DNA of 64,000 nucleotides from Clostridia bacterium (lineage in GTDB: Bacteria; Bacillota; Clostridia; Oscillospirales; CAG-272), in NCBI GenBank assembly GCA_017465885.1, contig JAFTVG010000011.1, positions 1 to 64,000 on the forward strand, in the 5' to 3' direction. The notes beneath the pieces were generated by a model that saw only the letters and a list, made by a program, of their open reading frames with translations, made no database searches and was not told the origin of the DNA. Made by a program: the position numbers and the translations under genes. Shown in pieces: positions 1-9,600 of this stretch. Every line of letters starts with the position of its first letter. Position 1 is the stretch's first letter.

Positions 1-178
1 AAACGTTATGATATGATTGCCCTTGCAATCTTCCACTTGGCGAAGCCAACCATAACGATGCGGAGCATCCCATAACTCATAACTTGCCCGTATGGGCAAT
101 CATAGTTTAGCGTGATTGTCCGTTAAGGACATCACGCTAAGGTCAAGAACCTTTTTTATTGAAATTTTGAAGGAGTGC
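1..178. other. hairpin-rich non-coding block
   Basis: No supported gene. The segment is packed with inverted repeats: ATGATTGCCC at 13-22 faces GGGCAATCAT at 94-103. Inside these lie GATGC/GCATC (57-69) and TTGCCC/GGGCAA around 84-99. A separate hairpin AGCGTGAT/ATCACGCT spans about 109-139. A short stem followed by a T run near 140-158 (AAGGT...ACCTTTTTT) could terminate transcripts coming from the left. The nested symmetry resembles a small non-autonomous repeat or a structured RNA end, but only one copy is seen here. Confidence 0.4.
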
Positions 179-940
179 TTAAAAATGTCCTCTGCCGCCC
201 CCTCTTGAGCCGCCGCCTCCTCTGCCGCCCGAGCTGCTCTGACGGGGACTGTATGTTCTGGTGTGGGTGCGGAAAAGGAAGAGATCCCTTTCCCTTCTCA
301 GCTTGAAGCTTCCCTGCTTCACGTATCCTCCTGCCGTTTTCTTGGGCGACACCGACTTCAATTTGGAGCGCATTGAGAAGACGGTCACCAGGGCAATGAT
401 CATCCCCAAAAACAGGGCGATGAATATATTTCTTTCCCAAGGAATATACACGTAAAAGTGTCCGTCCCTGGCATCTGAAACCAGCTTTTCCGCTCCCTCC
501 AGATAACCCTCAAAGGCGCGTCTGTAGTTGTCGGAGGAAAGCGGTGTAAGGAAGCAGTCCTCAAGATAATAGTAGGTGGCGTCCTGACTGACCGCCTCGT
601 TTCCAAAGCCGTAGGTGGCAACGCACCACTCTCTGTCCGACATATCAAGGATCAGCATCACCGCGTCGGCTCTGTAGCCGTAACGGGTGTGGTAAGTGTC
701 GGCGTAGTCAAGAATGTCCTGCCCTCCTGTATCATCCACCGTGAAGATCAGAAAATCAAAGTCCAGCCGCTCACTCATTTCGTCCATTTCGGTCAAAAGC
801 GCTTGCTCCTCCGCCTTGGTCAGCAGATCGGCACCGTCCACAAGACGGGGCGCGGAGGAGGAAGCAAAGCTGCCTGCCGAAAGAAGGGCAAAAAGGCTCA
901 AAAGCACCAAAAACAGCGCCAAAAGCTTCGTTATTTTCAT
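179..940 (-). CDS. TPM-domain membrane protein, YdjH-like
   Basis: 253 residues. A cleavable-looking hydrophobic N terminus (about 1-27) is followed by a TPM fold domain (about 30-165, with the typical VDGADLLT start and a VMLILDMSDRE strand). A transmembrane helix lies near 172-190. A basic cytoplasmic stretch follows, and the tail is made almost only of Gly, Arg and Ser and ends GRGHF. This is the layout of B. subtilis YdjH and of many YgcG-type proteins. TPM domains are usually extracytoplasmic and are poorly characterised enzymatically. The start has a clear AAGGAGGT-type ribosome site and lies 12 nt after the upstream zinc-ribbon gene, so the two are co-translated in one operon. The role is inferred from context: an envelope-stress or membrane-domain complex with the next two genes. 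Confidence 0.85.
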   Translation of the reverse strand: MKITKLLALFLVLLSLFALLSAGSFASSSAPRLVDGADLLTKAEEQALLTEMDEMSERLDFDFLIFTVDDTGGQDILDYADTYHTRYGYRADAVMLILDMSDREWCVATYGFGNEAVSQDATYYYLEDCFLTPLSSDNYRRAFEGYLEGAEKLVSDARDGHFYVYIPWERNIFIALFLGMIIALVTVFSMRSKLKSVSPKKTAGGYVKQGSFKLRRERDLFLFRTHTRTYSPRQSSSGGRGGGGSRGGGRGHF

Positions 941-952
941 TTTTCTACCTCC

Positions 953-2032
953 TTAAAGCAGCGACAGCAGGGTCATTAACCCAAAGATCGCCGCTCCCGA
1001 AAGGGCAAACACCCCAAAAAGCCAGGCAAAAAAGGCTTTCTTGTCCATGGGCAGATCTCCTACGAACTTGCCCGTCTGCCCGTTCATGGCAAAGGTATAT
1101 TTCTCGCCCTTCCAGGTGGTATTCAGGATCCACACGGGGTAAAGGGCATATTTTGCCACTCCGTTTTGCAGCTTGACCACCGTTTTTTCGGGCACCACGG
1201 TGGCGTAGCCCACAACCGTTCTTCTGAAGGTCTCCTCTGTGCTTGCCTTCACGCGGGCGTTTGCTCTGTCCACGCTGTCCTCCGCCGTCACGTCGTAGCG
1301 ATCGGCAAGATAGCCTGCCAGATACGCGGTCTGAAAGTCCACCGCATCGGCATAATTGAAGGGCTCCAAGGACTCCATCAGATCGTCTGCCATTTTGGAC
1401 GAGCCGTCCACGGGGATGCGCTCAAAGGACAGCGCTCCCTCGCGGATGATGGCAAAATGGTCTGTGTTGGTGTGGATGTAATCGCCGCGGCGGTAGCTGT
1501 GCACTCTTGTGGCACGGTAGCGGATATTGGCGTCGGCATCTGCATCAAACAGCCAGAAGGGGACGTAGACCCCCTTGATCTCGTCGATGTGCGCCTCGCT
1601 CTTAAAGCTCTTGGGCAACAGCTTTTTGCCCTTCAAATGGTTTAAGAACGCCGCCTTTGCCGCCTTTTTGTCAAGCTTGAAGGGGATGACCACGTCGGGG
1701 CGAAGCATTCCCTCCACCTGCTCCTTCATCACCACGGGATTGTCACAATAGGGACAGGAGGTCGCCGCGGTGGTGGCGTCGGTCAGGATCTCCCCTCCGC
1801 AGGAGCGGCAGATATAGGAGCGCACGCCCTCTTTTTCATCCTCCCAAAGGGTGCCCGCATTTTCCCAGGACATCTCATCCTCAGCTTGCCCCTTCAGCTC
1901 TCCGTCAAGCTCCTTTAGCGTTTCCACCTCAAATTCGGTGTCGCAGTAGGGGCATTTCATCTTTTGAAGGGTGCTGTCAAATTCGATCGAGCCCCCGCAA
2001 CAGGGACATTTGTATTCCATCAGCTCAGCCAT
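953..2032 (-). CDS. double zinc-ribbon membrane protein, YdjG-like
   Basis: 359 residues. Two zinc ribbons open the protein: CPCC...CPYC at about 9-30 and CRSCGG...CPYC at about 74-98. A long soluble alpha/beta region follows. It has a VYVPFWLFDADADANIRY stretch and a YALYPVWILNTTWKG stretch, as found in TFIIB-type zinc-ribbon proteins of the YdjG type. The last 30 residues form one hydrophobic membrane helix. In B. subtilis YdjG works with YdjH at the membrane in the PspA envelope-stress system; transfer of that role here is an inference from gene content. The start is supported by AAGGAGG 7 nt upstream. It lies between the SPFH and TPM genes on the same strand. Confidence 0.8.
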   Translation of the reverse strand: MAELMEYKCPCCGGSIEFDSTLQKMKCPYCDTEFEVETLKELDGELKGQAEDEMSWENAGTLWEDEKEGVRSYICRSCGGEILTDATTAATSCPYCDNPVVMKEQVEGMLRPDVVIPFKLDKKAAKAAFLNHLKGKKLLPKSFKSEAHIDEIKGVYVPFWLFDADADANIRYRATRVHSYRRGDYIHTNTDHFAIIREGALSFERIPVDGSSKMADDLMESLEPFNYADAVDFQTAYLAGYLADRYDVTAEDSVDRANARVKASTEETFRRTVVGYATVVPEKTVVKLQNGVAKYALYPVWILNTTWKGEKYTFAMNGQTGKFVGDLPMDKKAFFAWLFGVFALSGAAIFGLMTLLSLL

Positions 2033-2050
2033 TGCCTTGCCTCCTTTTTG

Positions 2051-2068
2051 GACTGCCTTTGGGCAGTC
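2051..2068. promoter_or_regulatory. intercistronic hairpin
   Basis: GACTGCC/GGCAGTC perfect 7-bp stem with a 4-nt loop in the 41-nt gap between the SPFH gene and the zinc-ribbon gene. On the coding (minus) strand no U run follows, so it is more likely an mRNA stability or processing element than a terminator. On the plus strand it is followed by TTTTGTT. Confidence 0.5.
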
Positions 2069-2073
2069 TTTTG

Positions 2074-3459
2074 TTATTTCAGATCGTCCTCGTCAAATCT
2101 GTCGCCGCATTCGGGGCAGAATTTGGGCGGGTTTGCGGGATCCTCGGGCTTCCATCCGCATTTGTCGCAGACGTATACCGGTGCCCCTGCAGGTCTTCTT
2201 TTGCCGCATTCAGCGCAGAATTTGCCCTCGTTTACCGCTCCGCAAGAGCAGGTCCACCCCTGCTTTTCAGGCTTTTTGGAACCGCATTCGGGGCAGAACT
2301 TGCCCGTTGCCATATTGCCGCAGGCGCATTTCCAGCTCTCTGCTTCGGGCTTCTTGGCGCCGCACTCGGGGCAGAACCTGCCCGTTGCAACAGCCCCGCA
2401 GCTGCATTTCCAGCCACCGTGGGCAGGAGCGGACTGAGCCTGCGCCTGCTGCTGTGCACCCATGGCATACAGATTTTGTGCGTTCATTCCCCCCATATTT
2501 GCCGCCATTCCAAAGCCCATAAAGCCGTTTACCGCGCCGTTTTGGTTGGATGCCGCCGCCCGCATGGCATCTGCCTGCGCACCCACAAGGGTTGCCCCTG
2601 CCATGGTGGGATCGCGCATCACCGCACTCTTTTGCAGCTGCTTGATCATCTCGGCGTCCTCTTCGGGCAGGGTGACGGAATTTAACGCCACGCTGACCAC
2701 CTTGAGTCCTCTGAGAGCCGACCACTTTGCAGAAAGAGCCTCGTTCATCGCCTTTTCAAGGTCGGTGGTGTGGGCGGGGATCTGGTTGGGACGCATCTCC
2801 ATTGCCGACAGTCTTGCAAAGGCGGGCTGGAGGGCGCTGATGAACTCTGCCTTCAGCTGTGCGTCAAGCTGGGAGCGGGTATATGCCTGCTGTACGTTTC
2901 CGCAAACGTTGGTATAAAACAGCAGGGGATTCTCGATCTTATACGAATAGATGCCCGAGCAACGGAGGGACACGTCCACGTCCAGCCCGATGCGGCTGTC
3001 CACCACACGGAAGGGGACGGGGTTGGGGGTGCCGAACTTGTTGTCGATGAGCTCCTTGGTGTTGAAATAGTAGACCCGCTGATCCTTGCCGGTGTCACCG
3101 CCGTAGGCAAAGCGCTTGCCCACCGTTTTGAAGGTATCAACGATGCTCTGTCCCAGCGATCCTGCAAAAATGCTGGGCTCGGTAGAGCTGTTGTAGGTGT
3201 ATTCACCGGGCTCGGCACACACCTCCACCACCTTGCCCTGCTCCACAATCATCATACACTGACCGTCTGCCACGGCAATACCCGATCCGTTTGAAATGAT
3301 ATTGTCACTTGCCTTGGTATTGGAGGAGCGTTTGCCCACTCTTTTCTGTCCCTTTACCGCAAGGACGTCCTTTTCCATCGCCTCACAGTAGAAAAATTCC
3401 TTCCATTGGTCGGCAAGCGTACCGCCTACCGCACCGATCGCCGCTTTGATCAGTCCCAT
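2074..3459 (-). CDS. SPFH-domain protein with four C-terminal zinc ribbons, YdjI-like
   Basis: 461 residues. The N-terminal two thirds (about 20-290) are an SPFH/band-7 type domain of the YdjI family, often annotated as virion-core-protein-like. A Met/Gly/Ala/Gln-rich linker follows (about 295-350). Four zinc ribbons then come in tandem, each with CxCG...FCxECG spacing (three of the W[KT]C[SA]CG type, then one YVCDKCGW type). B. subtilis YdjI is shorter and has fewer ribbons, so the tail here is expanded. SPFH proteins scaffold membrane microdomains. The gene is first in the cassette and has its own promoter and an AAAGGAG ribosome site. No PspA homologue lies within this window. Confidence 0.85.
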   Translation of the reverse strand: MGLIKAAIGAVGGTLADQWKEFFYCEAMEKDVLAVKGQKRVGKRSSNTKASDNIISNGSGIAVADGQCMMIVEQGKVVEVCAEPGEYTYNSSTEPSIFAGSLGQSIVDTFKTVGKRFAYGGDTGKDQRVYYFNTKELIDNKFGTPNPVPFRVVDSRIGLDVDVSLRCSGIYSYKIENPLLFYTNVCGNVQQAYTRSQLDAQLKAEFISALQPAFARLSAMEMRPNQIPAHTTDLEKAMNEALSAKWSALRGLKVVSVALNSVTLPEEDAEMIKQLQKSAVMRDPTMAGATLVGAQADAMRAAASNQNGAVNGFMGFGMAANMGGMNAQNLYAMGAQQQAQAQSAPAHGGWKCSCGAVATGRFCPECGAKKPEAESWKCACGNMATGKFCPECGSKKPEKQGWTCSCGAVNEGKFCAECGKRRPAGAPVYVCDKCGWKPEDPANPPKFCPECGDRFDEDDLK

Positions 3460-3528
3460 AGTATCTCTCCTTTTTTATTTTTATCTCTGTATTTTCAAAA
3501 AGCCTGCCTTCATTGTTGTTCTTCTTGT

Positions 3529-3557
3529 ATTTTACCACAGAAGCGGTGGTTTGTAAA
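3529..3557 (-). promoter_or_regulatory. SigA-type promoter of the SPFH cassette
   Basis: On the minus strand TTTACA (3552-3557), a 17-nt spacer and TAAAAT (3529-3534), about 70 nt upstream of the start codon. An inverted repeat GGTGGTTT/AAACCACC (3545-3552 and 3573-3580) overlaps the -35 box and could be an operator. Confidence 0.7.
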
Positions 3558-3610
3558 CCGTTTTTTGCAAAAAAACCACCCCTCCGCCCGAGGGCTTCCT
3601 TGAGATATCG

Positions 3611-3657
3611 GATAAAAATTTTCAGGAGGCAAGCTCTGATGAGCCTGCCTCCTGCTT
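3611..3657 (-). terminator. intrinsic terminator of the giant dockerin gene
   Basis: On the minus strand a 14-bp stem (3623-3636 with 3641-3654, loop ATCA, one G-U pair) follows the stop codon at 3692. A T-rich run also occurs on the plus strand, so it may act in both directions. Confidence 0.8.
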
Positions 3658-3691
3658 TTTTGAATATTGAACCGATGTGCTCCTTGGCAAA

Positions 3692-6600
3692 TCAGCGGGA
3701 CAAGAAGTTCAACAAAGTGGTTACGTCGTTGATCGAGAGCGTATCGTCTCTGTCAACGTCGCCGCTGAATACGTATTCCGAGCTGCTCAGATAAGCCAGC
3801 ATATTCAGCAGAACGGTTACGTCGGTAATGGACATCGTACCGCTCTTATCCACGTCTCCTCTTTGCATTACCTTGATGCCAAGACCCGTGGACTGACCCT
3901 TATAAGAGAGGGTCACCGTCTGATCCCCGGTCTGCTCAGAAACGTATCCGCTTACGGCAAATCCGCTGCTGACCGTTTCGACGCGTCCGCTCTGATAGGT
4001 TACCTCAAGAACAGTGCCCGACTGGTCAAAGGCCTCGCCTTCGGTGTAAACCGAATTGTTGGGCAGCTCCACGACCGTTATGGAAACGACCTCATCCTTC
4101 AAGGTTACTTCCTCAAAGATGGCGGTGCAAACCACGTCGTCGTAAAGCTTGCTCATCTCTTCACCGGGAAGCAGGTCGGCAACGCCGTCGCCGCCCAGAT
4201 CCCAGCCTTCAAAGATGTATGCCACATCGTCGCCCGCTTCCTTTTCAACCGTTCCTTCAAACTTGGGAACGCTTCCTGCGGGAAGGAGCTCTTCGGTGGT
4301 CACGCCGTCCACGATCCAGGTCACGCTGTGGTAGCCCTTGAAGGACGAAACGTATACGGGCTTCAAGCAGGTGTCGTCTCCCTTTTGGAAGATGACCTCC
4401 AGCGTATGCGTGCCCGCGCCCAAGCCCTTGATGAAGGCGGAAGAAAGGATCAGCTTTCCATCCTCAACACGGAAATCGTCTGCCTCTGCACCCTTGATGG
4501 CGATAGGAGTATAGCCGTTTGACACGTACTCCAGAGCCACGTCGCTCATTCCCTTCACAACCTCATACTGCGCCACGTCGTCGGTGAAATAGGGATTCTC
4601 CGAACGGTCCTCCGATTCGATGCTTCCCTTTCTTGTGAGATCCACCACCGATACGTGGGCAAAGTTGTTATCGGTATTCTTTTCGGTCACAGCCTCGTCC
4701 ACTGCATAGAGCGTTACGATGCCCTCGTTGCCCTCTTCATAGAAATCCTCGTCCAGATGGATGCGGAAATACTTGGATTCGCCTGCCGCAAGAGCACCCA
4801 CGTTCATTGCGTAGAGGTAATTCTCGTCGAGCGTCTCCCAGCTCTCGTCGTTTTGCACGCCCTTGCTTACGTACAGCACCGCATTTTCTGCTGCAAATGC
4901 TCCGGTATTCAGGACACGAACGATCAGCTCGTTCTTGCCGTCGATCACCATCTGCTTGCTGTACACCACAAGATCGGTATATGCCAGCTCCAAAGCCACG
5001 CTGTTATCATAGATCGTGCTCTCTTCGGCGGCAACCACCTTTACGGTGTACGCGCCCTTCACATGCTGTTCGATCTCCACGGGCAAAGTGATCAGCTTCT
5101 CTTCGCCTGCCTTCAGCTCTACGTCGATCTGATAATCCGCAAGGATCACACTGCCGTCGGGAGCGTATACCGAAGCGTAAACACTATCAAGATCCAGGAT
5201 GCCGTTGTTGGTCACATCCAGCACCAGCTCCTTGGCAACCGAGCCATCAAAGGTCACGTCGTTGAGAACGAGATCGTTTTCAGCAACGTAAACACCCGTT
5301 TGAATACCGTATACGGTACCGTTATCGTCGTCCTTCTTCATGGTGTTGATCACCAGGCTCAGGTCCTCAGCCATCTTAGACACGTCAACGGATCTGTAGA
5401 ACAGGTCGCTTTGCGCTTCGGTGAGCTGAACGGGTGCGCCAAAGCCGTCACCGTTGTTGAAGATTCCGAACAGTGCGTCGCCCGAGTCCTCCGTTCCAAC
5501 CGATACCGATTGGATAAAGAACACTGCCGTCACTTCACCCTGATCGTTTGTCAATAGGTCATATTCGCTCAGATCGCTGCAACCGGTGTCTACCAAGAGG
5601 GTATCGTCGGCAAACCAGCGGATCTCGGTACCGCTGACGTAAACGAAACGGTGATCCACGCTCTTCACGCCGCTGTGCGCATTCTCCGCATAGACCTCCA
5701 GCTCCTCGTAGCTTGCGCTGTCGCCTGCATTTACCAGGTAGGTCTTACTGTCGTATACGCTCTGTCCCAGCTCGTCTTCACTGAAGGGGTTGCTGTCGGC
5801 ATCCACGGTGAAGAGGATACGTCCCGTATCATCCAGGTCGATGCCGGTAATCATGGGAAGTCCGGTTACAACACAGGAAGGAGCACTCCAGCCGCCCTCT
5901 TCATATCGGCTGCTGTAGATCTCGTTTGCCGTGGTGTTGTATGCGTAGAAGGCATCGTTTTCCTCGTCCACGTAGTTCATATCGGACATACCAAACATAT
6001 TGTTATCGGTATTCTTCTTCCAGACCACGGTGGGTACACCGTTTGCAAGAGCAAAGATCATATCGGAATCATAGGTGTCATCCAAAGAGATCTTGCCATC
6101 GCCGAAGGAGGTATTCATTGCCGCAAAGGCACCGTCCTTCAATACGGCGATCTTCACGTCACTCATTGCAAGAACGTCTTCCAGCTCGTGCAGCTCGTTG
6201 ATCTTTTCGTTTGCCTGCGTGTATACGACGTAAACCTCGCCGTCATACTCGTATGCATTGTAGGAGATGTCGCTGAATCCGTTATCGTCCACGATCACGG
6301 GATCGCCCCATACCCACTGTCCGTTTTCAAGAGTACCCTTGGTGCATACAAGCTTCACGAAGTTGTAGCCGTCATAGGAGGAAGTGGGGGTGCAGGTGCC
6401 GCCAAGAACGTTTGCAAGGCTGAACATCAATGCATTCTGATCATCGATCTTCAACAGCTTTGCGTCGCCATTCAGCGCCTCTGCCTGGTCGGTGCTTGCC
6501 ACGCTGTAGCTTTCGGTGAGCATGGTCGCCATAACCATATTGCGGGCAAGGTTGCGTGCCTTGGTAAACTGCCACTTTCCGTCCTGGTAAACGATAAAGG

Positions 6601-9600
6601 TACCCTTTACGAGTTCTTTTTCCGCTTCAACCTTCGCCGACAGCCAACCTACACCCAATTTCGCTTCTGCGAAAAGCGAGATGGTTCCCGTCAGTGTCCA
6701 GCTATCGAAGCTTGCCTTGGGGAAGATCGTAAAGCCGATGTCGTTGCTCAGCGTACCCTTGATTCCGGCATATGCAGAAGCAACACCGCCGTCCAGTCCC
6801 ACTGCGGCAGATGCGGTGATCTTGCCGGAAAGTCCTATAGTTGCATTGTTAAAGCTCAGTTTACCGTCATTTTTAACGTCAAAGGTGATCGTCATCGCGC
6901 CGGACACCGAGATCTCCACCTGACAACGCACAGTGATGACACCCAGCATCGGGAACTTTGCCGTACCCTCTCCCTTGATGGTCACCGCAGCCGTCACGTT
7001 GCTGTTAACAATCGTCCATCCCTTTGCCGTGTGCTTCAGCACCACGTCACCGGACAGCGAGAAGCCCTTTGACTTTTCTTTGGTATAATACTTGGACGTT
7101 TCTTTGTCGCTTTTCTCTCTGGATTCACCAATGGCAATCTTTACGGTATCGCCCTCGATTTCTACGGAAGTAGCAATGTCTTTTATTCCCAGAGAGAAGC
7201 TCAGCGAGTCGATAAGCTTGTTACCGCTCTTTGCCTTTACCGACACGGGATTGCCCAGATCAAAGACGGGAGGTGCGTAATCGGTGATCTCGCCGTCCTC
7301 GTTATCCGAAGGATCCACGTACACGTCGGGTGCGGGCTTGGTGGAAGAACCGGTGGACACCTTCTTGGTGTACACGGGAATTGCACGGTAGAAGACAGAA
7401 ATATTCAGGTCTGCGTAAATGTCCTCTGTGGTATCGTCGGGAGAGAGCACCTGCATATAGACCTGCAGCTTTCCGCCCGCCGTCAGCGAGGATACGGGAA
7501 TAGAGAAGGTACGATCGCCTAACTCCTCAAGACCGTTCACGTTCCAGGGCTGGAATTCCTTCACCGCCAGCATCTTACCGTTTTGCACGATCCCGTATTT
7601 GGATACGATATATCCCGCATCCAGATCACAGTTGCCGCGCACCACGATCGAAATGTTGGAGCCCTTGTAGCGCGAGCCTGCCGACTTGGAATACAGCCAC
7701 TTGTTGATGCTCACCGACTTGGTATTGATATCCGCACCGTTGCAGGAAATACCGCTTACGGTGGATTCCTTGATCAGCGTGATATAGGAAAGTCCGATCT
7801 CCGCATCGGGCGTGATGCGATCGTCAAAGCCCTTATATCCGTTTGTGGTCACGGTGACGGCATACTCCTGATCATAGCCGTTCTCACCCAGACCCACGAT
7901 GTACATTCCGTTTGCAGGTACCACGGTGCAGCCCTCGAAGGTCACCTTGGCACCCTTGATCACGTTGCCCTTGGAGTCGATCACCACGATGCCGTAGGCA
8001 GATGCGTGGGTGATCTTGTTGGGCAGCTCTTCAATGGCGTTATACTCGGTCAAAGGATACTTTCTCAGCTCGTAAGGAACCTTTTCAATATCCCAAGAGT
8101 CTCTGTATACGGGACTGTAGAAGATCTCCAGCCCCTCCACGCCGTCAAGGATACCCTGACCAACCGTGGGAACCTCGCCCTTGAAGTAGATCTCCTCCAG
8201 CGACTTGCACTGAGCGAACGCCTCGTCGTATACCGTCTTCAGCGTTGCGGGCAGGATCACTCTGCGCAGGTGGGTATTACCTGCAAATGCGGCACTTGCG
8301 ATCTCGGTCACACCCTTATATACGGTATATGCCGAAGCCTGCATTGCCGAAGGATATGCGATCAGCATACCGGGCACCACGTAGCCCTGCTCATCCACGA
8401 TCAGCGTCTTGATGCCGTCCTCATCGATCTCAAAGTTGTAGGCATACAGCACGCCGCTATCGTCCACCATATAATAGGGGTTTTCAAATACGGTAAATCC
8501 TTCAAGGCTCTCACAGCCGTAGAAGGCTCTGGTGCCGATGGATGCCACCTTTGCACCGATGTGCAGCTTTTTGATCTTTATACAGCCGTCAAAGGCGTGC
8601 TCTGCAATGCTCTTTAACTCTTCGCCTAAAACGATGGCTTCCAGGTTCTTCGCATTTGCAAAGGCATATGCATCGATGAACGCCACCGAATCTGCGACGG
8701 TATACGCCTTTGCAGAGGATGCCGCGGGATACTGGATCAGCGTTTCTTCGCCGCTTCCCTTTCCGATCAGCACGCCGTAGGAGTCTGCATAGTACGCTTC
8801 GCTTCCGCTCACGGTAAACTTCTCCAGCGATGCGCAATGGGAGAATGCCATACTGCCGATCTTCTCCACCGCTCCCAGAGCCACCGTCTTCATTGCATGA
8901 CAGCCATAGAAGGCTTCCACGCCGATCTCCTTTACTGCCTGCAGATTGATGGCAGAAAGAAGCATACAATTCTTGAACGCCTCGTTACCGATCACCGAAA
9001 GCATCGGTGCAGTCACGCTCGTCAAAGCGGAGCAAGCGTAGAAGGCGTGATCGCCCACGGTGCTCACGTTTGTGAGATTTACACTTGTTAAATACTTCTG
9101 ATTTGCAAAAGCATACTGGTTGATGCTCACCGTGTCCGCAGGCACAGTGAAGGTCGTCTGCGTTTTGGCGGCGGGATAGAGCATCAACAGCTCCTTGATC
9201 ATCGTGCCGCCCAGGTCTGCTTTCTTATAAAGCACGCCGTCAAGAGAAGCGTACCGTTCGTTCTTCTCAGATACGTTCACAGCAGTCAGGAACTCTGCCT
9301 GCTTGAAGCTGTCATCCCAGATACCGGGGGCATCGTCGCTTTCGCCGTATCCGATAAACTGGCCCAGCGTTACAGAGGTCAGATCGCTGTTAAAGAAGGC
9401 ATAGCGGTCAAGTCCAACCACCATATAAACCTTTTTGTCGATCATCACGAAGTCTGCAACCGTGATATCACCCGTTGCGCTGTAGCCGGTGGCGGAAGCG
9501 TTTACCTCGCTGTCACTGGTGGTGGAAACTCTCTTGCCCACGATGGCGGTACGGTCCTCTTGGTCCGATACGGTGTAGTTGATCCCAAATTCATCCACAC

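Noticed and set aside
2032..2685. Plus-strand Cys/Leu-rich frames opposite the zinc-ribbon tail
   Set aside because: Their repeated pattern is the mirror of the four zinc-ribbon repeats of the SPFH protein.
5651..7072. Several long plus-strand open frames opposite the giant gene (for example 473 codons)
   Set aside because: No ribosome sites, His/Val/Gly-rich composition typical of antisense shadows, and no family similarity.
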